From positions 1 through 14,955 of the forward strand of contig CACAUH010000030.1 of the NCBI GenBank assembly GCA_902535565.1: DNA of 14,955 nt, written 5' to 3'. Source of the stretch: an uncultured Bacteroidota bacterium. GTDB lineage: Bacteria > Bacteroidota > Bacteroidia > Flavobacteriales > UA16. Made by a program: the position numbers and the translations under genes. A model generated the notes under the pieces. It was given only the letters and a program-made list of their open reading frames with translations. It was not told the DNA's origin and did no database searches. Positions 6,451 through 13,800 of the stretch are shown in pieces; within the stretch, counting starts at the first letter, position 1, and the number at the start of each line of letters is the position of its first letter.

Positions 6451-7450
6451 GCACCTTTCGGGCTGCATCAATGATGCGCTCAGGTGAAACCCGGTGCGTG
6501 CAAGGCGTACTGTGACGACAACGGTTTCCGAGGCGGCTACAAGGTCGGCCTCGTTCGGGGTTGGCAGGCTCAAGCTCTGTGGTTAACGAGTGGGGTTTCC
6601 AAGGCCCCATTCCAAGAGAAGGGGAAGTACATCCCCATACCACCACCATGGGGGTCTGCATCGCTGCACCTGCGTGCATGGCTCCTGTGTCGCCGACGAT
6701 GAGCAGTGCAGCATTCGACAACACCTCAAAGGTCTCACGCCAGGACAGCCCACAAGCATTGGCCACATGGTCTCCCGCTCCATTCGCCAAACGTGCCGCC
6801 ATATCGGATTCTGAAGCCCCCCCAATCAATTGTATGGCATGGCCTTCTCCAGCAAGTCCGGAAAGAATGGCCGCCCAATGCTGCTCCGGAATGGCCTTAC
6901 CCGCATGGGCAGCACCCAATGCGAGGACTATGCCAGACGGGCCCTTTTGGGCGCCTCGAACCGATGGTACTGTCAACCTTCCACCATCTCCCAGGCCCTC
7001 CAAGACCTCAAGCGGAGAACCAAACGGAGTCAAGGCTTGGAGATAGCGCTCCACAACATGCTGGCCCTTCAAACGGTCCCAACCTGTTCGAACCAATAGG
7101 ATCTTATCGAAACTTCGTTTGTCGACTGTTAAATCAAGGGCCCTTCCCTCCCCTGTTCTCAGCGCCCGTTTCACAAATGCAGACCGCGCGTTGTCATGGA
7201 GGTCCACCACATAGTGAAACCCCATATTTCTCAGGCCCTCCTCTACCTCTGCCGTGGTGTGGTCAATCGTCCAAACCTTCTCCACTCCCTCCAACCCGGA
7301 CACAGCATCTGAAAAGGCAGACTTGGTGAGATAGTGCACTTCCACTTTTCCTTCGAGCATGGCATGAAGCACTCGAATCACAGGCGAAGTCAAGATGATG
7401 TCGCCCATGCTAGAAAACCGGATGACCAGAACCCTTGTGGTCATTTCCAT
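6431..7450 (-). CDS. Glycosyltransferase family 9 (heptosyltransferase-like)
   Basis: 339 residues from ATG 7450. ATG 7444, two codons later, is equally possible; a GTG at 7468 is in frame but adds an N-terminus not seen in relatives. The start VLVIRFSSMGDIILTSPVIR is the hallmark N-terminal strand and glycine turn of GT-B heptosyltransferases. The C-terminal donor-binding motif GDTGAMHAGAAMQTPMVVVWG lies at 253-273. A Cys cluster (CSRLGNRCRHSTPC, 304-317) matches the Cys-rich tail segment often seen in the family. Members transfer heptose or related sugars from ADP-activated donors to lipid A core or surface glycans at the inner face of the inner membrane. Donor and acceptor are unknown. It overlaps the thioesterase tail by 20 bases and lies downstream of the giant surface-protein gene on the same strand. 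Confidence 0.9.
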   Translation of the reverse strand: MEMTTRVLVIRFSSMGDIILTSPVIRVLHAMLEGKVEVHYLTKSAFSDAVSGLEGVEKVWTIDHTTAEVEEGLRNMGFHYVVDLHDNARSAFVKRALRTGEGRALDLTVDKRSFDKILLVRTGWDRLKGQHVVERYLQALTPFGSPLEVLEGLGDGGRLTVPSVRGAQKGPSGIVLALGAAHAGKAIPEQHWAAILSGLAGEGHAIQLIGGASESDMAARLANGAGDHVANACGLSWRETFEVLSNAALLIVGDTGAMHAGAAMQTPMVVVWGCTSPSLGMGPWKPHSLTTELEPANPERGRPCSRLGNRCRHSTPCTHRVSPERIIDAARKVLSQTRP

Positions 7451-7495
7451 TTGCGGCACTTCAGTCACGTCCGGGAAGGTAACCCTCTGAAAGCA

Positions 7496-7550
7496 GGAAG
7501 CCGCCCCCTTTCGGGAGCGGCTTCCGCCTCAAGCGATTTGGCAAACGCTT
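7496..7550 (-). terminator. Two adjacent hairpins after the giant gene, probable transcription end
   Basis: Hairpin one: AAGCG, bulged A, TTT (7531-7539) pairs with AAACGCTT (7543-7550). Hairpin two: GGAAGCCGC (7496-7504) pairs with GCGGCTTCC (7517-7525), extended inward by CCC/GGG with one bulged A. They begin 16 bases beyond the stop of the giant gene. Neither has a strong T-tract on the minus strand (TGCTTTC follows the second). Position and strength suggest an end or 3' protection for the giant transcript ahead of the glycosyltransferase gene. Confidence 0.55.
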
Positions 7551-7565
7551 TCCTCTAGTCTGGAA

Positions 7566-7820
7566 TCATTCTGAAACCAGGAGCTTCTTGACCACGACGT
7601 AGTCAGAGCTGCTCAGGCGGACCTGATACATGCCTCCTGACAGGCTGTTGGCGTCGATGTCGAGTACGTACTGGACTTCCTCGCTGGCATTGCCATCGAA
7701 CAACTCCTGAACGAACTGTCCACTCATGGTGTACAGGTCGATGCGCAAACGCATGTTGTTGCTCACCACAAAGCCCAGCGTGCTGTAGTCGTTGGTTGGG
7801 TTCGGCTGGAGACCCGTGAT
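7566..7820 (-). other. T9SS type A C-terminal sorting domain of the giant protein
   Basis: Residues 2379-2462 (ITGLQPNPTNDYSTLGF to the end). The order is the expected one: a PNPTND start, a hydrophobic strand with LRIDLYTMSGQFVQEL, then a YVLDIDANSLSGGMYQVRL strand pair, and a final VVKKLLVSE. This matches the Por-secretion-system C-terminal domain that directs cargo to the T9SS translocon. A short linker rich in Ser, Gly and Asp precedes it. Confidence 0.95.
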
Positions 7821-10800
7821 GCGAATTGGATCCTTCAAGCTGCTTACGCCACCGGTGATGTCAATCGGCGAGTGGTCGCTATTGCCGCTCACTGTCACAT
7901 TGTCGAGGTTGTCAAACTCACCCGTCCCGAGATCGGTGTAGGCAAAGTCTGTGCTGTTTCCACAATCATCCGTGATGGTGTAGCTGTAATCAATCTGCCA
8001 TCCGAGGCAGCAGTCGAGGTCGAAGAAGATGTCTCCACTGGAGGACACCATTCCTTGGCTCTCACCGTCCACCACGAGCTCACCGCTGTAGAAGAACCAA
8101 GCGCTACCACCGTAGTTCTCGTTCTTGTTGTTGGCACCCTCACCGATCTGGAGACCGTAGTAAGCATTCAACGGCTGGTGATTGAGTTCGAAGGAAGATC
8201 CTGCGAACGTACCTGTACCGGTCATGGTACCGTTGGCCATCACGTAATAAATCCATTCGGTCCAAATCTCGATTCCTGGGAAGATATCGGCGCAGTCCTT
8301 CTTGTAGTTATGCATACCAGGCAGGCCGAGCCACTCATTCCAGTCGTGACCGCCATCGTAGGTGGCCTCGAAGATGAATCCACCTCCGTTTCCATCCTCG
8401 GTGTCGAGGGTGATGTGCATGGTGCTGTCTGGAGCGATTTCTACAATGCTGCTGCCTCCGGCCACGAGTGTGAAGCTCTCACCGTTCGGGAAGTTGAACA
8501 GGCGGATGGCTTCTGGGTCGCGGTCATCACAGGTTTCTCCATTGGCAACGGTCTCTACATCAGATGGCATGCAGTAGTTGGAGATATCAGCTGTTGGCAG
8601 GTAACCGCTCTCTTCAGAAGAGAATGCAAGCGTCACCTCGCTGTCGCAATTGTCATCGTATTCGACATCGCAAGCAGACGGAATCTGGATGAAGTCAAAG
8701 ATGTCGTTGATGCCATTTTGATTGTCATCACCACAAGCGTACTCCACCGTCTCGCCGTTGGCGATACCGCAGGTTGCCGTGAACTGAGGTGCCATCTCAT
8801 CCAAGACAATAATGTCTTGACTCATGGTTACCGTGTTGTCGTTTCCACAGTCGTCTGTGGCCACGCTGGTCCAAGTCCGCGTGAAGGTGTAGCTGCCTTC
8901 AGCGGCTGAGTCACCATCATCACAAGTCTGGACATTCGGGCTGTCGCTGTAAGTCAAGACGTTGGCAACATCGCTGTCACAATTGTCATCAGTGGTAATG
9001 GCTGGGACACCTGTAGCAGCATCGCTGCGATCGGTCTCACAATCACCGTCGAGATACAACGTCACAGAGGCAAGCTGCTCGATGGTCTGGCTTGGGTCCA
9101 CGTTGTCTTGGACAGTGATCAGTTGATCAACACTTGTCGAAGTGCTGTTTCCACAATCATCCGTAGCCGTGAAGTTGAACGTACGGGTGAAGACATAACT
9201 TCCATCCAGAATGTCGTCGTCACCGCTGCAGGTATACTGCGGAGCGCTGTCACTGAAGTCCGTTTCCACGGTGATGTCAGAATCACATCCATCACTTGTG
9301 CTATGGGTAGCGTATCCCAAGGCATCCGTGCTCAAATCGGCTGAACAGTTGTCATCCAACTGCACCACTTGATCTGCTGGGGCCTCTGCACTCAATTCAG
9401 GCGCAATTTCATCCGTCACAGTGATGGTCTGAATGTGATCCTCGCTGCTGGAGTTTCCGCAGTCATCCGTGGCCAACGCTGTCCAAGTACGGGTGAATGT
9501 GTAGCTGCCCTCGGCGTTGCCATCGGAACCATCACAGGTGTACTCTGGAGCGGAATCCACGTATGTGATTTCGATGCTCACGTTGCTGTCGCAGTTGTCA
9601 TCAGCAACCGCAGTGGCCTGACCTGCAGCAGCAGGAGAGGTGTCAGTTGTGCAGGCAGCATCCAGCGTTGTGCTGAACGTGTCAGGACAGGAAATGTCAA
9701 CCGTTGGGTTGATCTCGTCGTTCACAGTGAACTGCTGATCGTGCGTCTGGGTCGTCTCATTTCCACTGTCATCACAAGCGATGGCTGTCCACGTCCGGGT
9801 GAATGTGTAGCTGCCCTCAGCATTGCCGTCAGACCCATCGCAGGTATAGACAGGAGCACTGTCACTGTGATAGATGCTGATGGTCACGTCACCATCGCAG
9901 TTATCTGCTGCAGAAGCCGTTACCATATCAAGCCCAGTGTCTGTCTCACAGGCTGCATTGAGCGTCTCAATGCGATCTGCGGGCCAATCCACGGTCATGG
10001 ACGGAGCGATTTGGTCGAGAACCGTGATGGTGTGCTCACAGTAGCTATTTGACTTCCAGTTCTCATTCTCGCATGCATCCTCAGCGTAGAAGACGCGCGT
10101 GAACTGGTAAGAACCATTGTGACCAGCGTCATCCGTACCGTAGACATAGTCAGCCCCATCGGTATCACAAGCAGACGGCAGATCAATGAAGCTCACATCC
10201 TCGTGCCATACGTCAGGATCAGAATCACAGTTGTCCGTCACGGTGGCCATTCCGGTCACGTCTGTGCTCAGGTCAGTGCTGCAATTTTCATCCAAGTACA
10301 CCGTGATGTCGTCTGGGCAGAAGTCGAATTCTGGAGCAAGTGTGTCCACAGTGGCCACATACTGAATGGCACTCTGTGCTTGGTTACCACAATCGTCGTA
10401 TGCGGTCCAAATCCGGACGTAAGTGCCTGGGCAGGATCCGGACGTCAAGAAGGCCGTAGAAATTTCGTAGGTCAACTCGCTGTCGCAGTTGTCACTGGCA
10501 TGCAATGGCAAGATGCTCGTGTCAAATGGATCGGGTATGTCTCCACAAGTGATGGGCGCAGGGTAGAGGTCATCGGGGTTGCCGTCAAACATTGGGGCCT
10601 CCTCATCCGTGAAGGTGAGAATCTGATCACAGCTCAAAACGGTCGTGTTGCCGCAGTTGTCCACTGCGGTGACCGTGAAGGTCCGGGTCAGCGTGTAGCT
10701 TCCCTCATCGGCGCTGTCCCCATCGGAGCAATCAGCAACGGCCACGTCAGCATGCGTGAAGGAAACTGAGACTTCAGCGTCACAATTGTCGCTGACCTCC

Positions 10801-13800
10801 CATGAAGGCTCACCATTCGTAGCGAGACTCAAGTCGCCGTCAGCAAAACACACGTTGGCATACAGTCGATCTGCTGGGCACTCAATTGAGAGTTCTGGAC
10901 TCGTTGTGTCCTGAACCTCGATGGTTTGGCTCTGTTCGTGAGTGTTGCCAGCACAGTCTGTAGTGGACCATGTTCGGGTTAATGTATAGGTGTCCTCACA
11001 AGCACCGTCTGTGCGGACTTCGCCGAGGTAATCAATGTCAGCATCAGGGTCACAATTGTCGGACGCAGCCAGCGTGCTCAAGTCGGCAACGGCTGGAACA
11101 GCATCACACTCGACGGTCGCATCCGCTGGGAAGGCCGTGAACTCAGGCGCTGTGGTGTCCTCAATTGTGATGTATTGGATGTGTTCAGCATAATTACCTG
11201 AGCAATCCGTTGTGCTGTATGTACGCTTGATTGTGTACTCTTGGAGGCAAGGCGTGGTGAGGATGAGATCACTGTAACTAACCAACGCCTCAGCATCACA
11301 ATTGTCCATGGCTTCAGCGTGCATGCCATCACCTGGCGTGAACTCAGGCACGGCATAATTGTCACCGAGCTCGTGCTGGACTGAGCCTGTAAGGCTTGCG
11401 TCGCTGCACTCGAGGGTGTAATCGGCGGGAGCCAAAGTGAATTCAGCAGGTGTGCGGTCCATGACCACCAAAATTTGCTGGAATGTGCTTGTGTTTCCGC
11501 ACTGGTCCACAGCTGTGTAGTCGATGATATAGTCATCGTAACAACCTGCGGAGAGCGGCGTGCACTCAGCGTCAACATGGCTCATTTCGCAATTGTCCGT
11601 CACCGTGACAAGGCCAAGGCTGTGGAGATAGTCATAGTCACAGGCACCCCACAGATCACACTCCAATGTATCTACGCCTGCAGCGAGGAAGGATGGAGCA
11701 ATCTGGTCTTGAATGTCAATGCGCTGATCGTCACTTGTAACATTGGAATTTCCACAGCTATCAGTGGCCATAACAGTCCACGTGCGGATAATGCTGTAGC
11801 ACCCGGTGCTCACACTGTCAACGATCTCATCACTGAATGTCATGCCTGTATCAGCAAGGTCACAGTTGTCGCTGTAGCTCGGTGATCCCTCTCCAGTGTT
11901 GCTTGGGTCGAGATCCACGTAGCAAAGTCCGTTCACATTCAATGTGATGTCAGCAGGAGCTGTGACAGCAACTTCAGGACTCGTGTTGTCTTCGATTGTG
12001 ATGACCTGAACATGATAGGTCTGGTTTGCGAAGCAGTCAGTTGCAACCCAAGTGCGGTTCAAAACACGACAGCTGCTTGCGGTGTACTCAGCAGTGGTCT
12101 CACCCACAAGCTCAACACACACGTATACAGTATTGCCATCGGCAAACCCTGCAGTGTTCGGGTCAAATCCTGCGGCACACCCATATTCACTGTCGTCACA
12201 ATTGTCGGTGAAGAGCACAACTTCAGCATCAGCAGGGTTGTCTGCCAACCATTGGTCACTCTCATCACATGTCAGCAACACGTCTTCACCTCCAGACACA
12301 TAAGTAGGTGCCTGTGTGTCGTCACGTGTCACCATTTGGACAATTTCCGTAGCGATGTTGCACTGATCGTCAAACGCGATATAGTGGAACTCGGCATACT
12401 CACCTTCCTGGCAGTCTGTCGCAAAGTCACAGTTTGGCTCAAGGGTAGAAATCACGTCACCTGCGAAGCCCATGGCATCCTCACCGGCGATTGAACCATT
12501 CCAGCTGAACCATCCCGAGAATCCATTATCATCACAGTTGTGGTTGTTCGCACCATTGCCCAATTGGAAGCCGAAATACTCACTGGCTGGCTGGTGGTTG
12601 AAATGAATCAAGGTTCCGAACTGCCATGCTCCTGGTCCACCAACAGCATATGAAGCGGCGTTGTTCAAGGTGTACATCGTCCAGAGGTCAGTATTCACAG
12701 CACAACCGTAGTCATTCTTGAATCCACCTGCCCAGTCAGCACCCGCAGTGCGTCCTTCGAAGAAAAGGTGAATCTCCAAACGGAGGTCATTGTTGTCACT
12801 GTCCATCACCACACCTTCGAGGATGGCGGTTCCGTTTTCGAACTGGGTCAGGCTCACACCACCGTTGGCGGCGTCTTCCAAGAAGTAGTGACCTTGACTC
12901 ATGTCTCCATTCATGTCATAGAACTGGAGCAAAGCGTCTGGACCATTGTTGAAATTCGGATCATCTCCGGCCGTTGTAGCGTTCCAACCCTGAGTGGTAC
13001 CACCACCCGTGCAGAGTTGATTACGACCATCGGCAAGACCTTTAACCGTCACCACTTCCTCGAGCTCCAAATCATTACAAGCAAAGCCTGTCGCAGCTGC
13101 AGCTGTCGCGGCCTCCAAATCTACCTCACACTCCACGGTGTAATCCGCGAGATCACCATCAATATCAAGGCTGGCACAGCCCAAGCATGGGTCTGCACTT
13201 TCCAAAGGAATCACGCTTCCAATAGAATACAGATAGCTGTTGCTCGCAAAAAGGAAACCTCCATCGATGATGGTGAATGCATCACCATCTGAGTTGAGAA
13301 GGCTGCCATCAGCAGCAGAGTATGTAAACTCTTCAGCCGCATTGTTGGTGTAAGTCTCGCCATCAGCCAAGGGGCCGCAAAGTCCTGGGAAGAAGTGCCC
13401 TTCCATCAATTCTGCCAACACTTCGGCTGACAGAGTATTCAGGTTGTAACCTGCGGCATCCCATGCTGCATCAACAGGCAAGAAAACAGAGCCACACAGG
13501 GCCGCGGAAGGACCATCAAGGGTTGAACCCAAAAGTGAAGCCGAGCTATCAATGGACGCTCCAGCAGCGATGGCAACATCGATGGCACCTCCATTTGACG
13601 TGAGGGCCTCTTCTTCATTACAAATGTCGTCACCGTCTAGGTCATTCAAGCAAGCGTTGTCACAGTCCACATAGTCCACACCGTAGAGGTCAACAGGGTA
13701 ATCACAAGCGCCAGCATCCGTGGCTGATGCATCGTAATTACATGCGGCTGCTTCTTGACACCCAACGATTTCAAATGGGTCACAAACTCCGTCGCCATCG

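Noticed and set aside
7872..12494. Several plus-strand open frames of 130-345 codons opposite the giant gene
   Set aside because: They mirror the repeat structure and Val/Ile-rich antisense of Asp-rich codons; their repeats come from the coding strand, so they are shadows.
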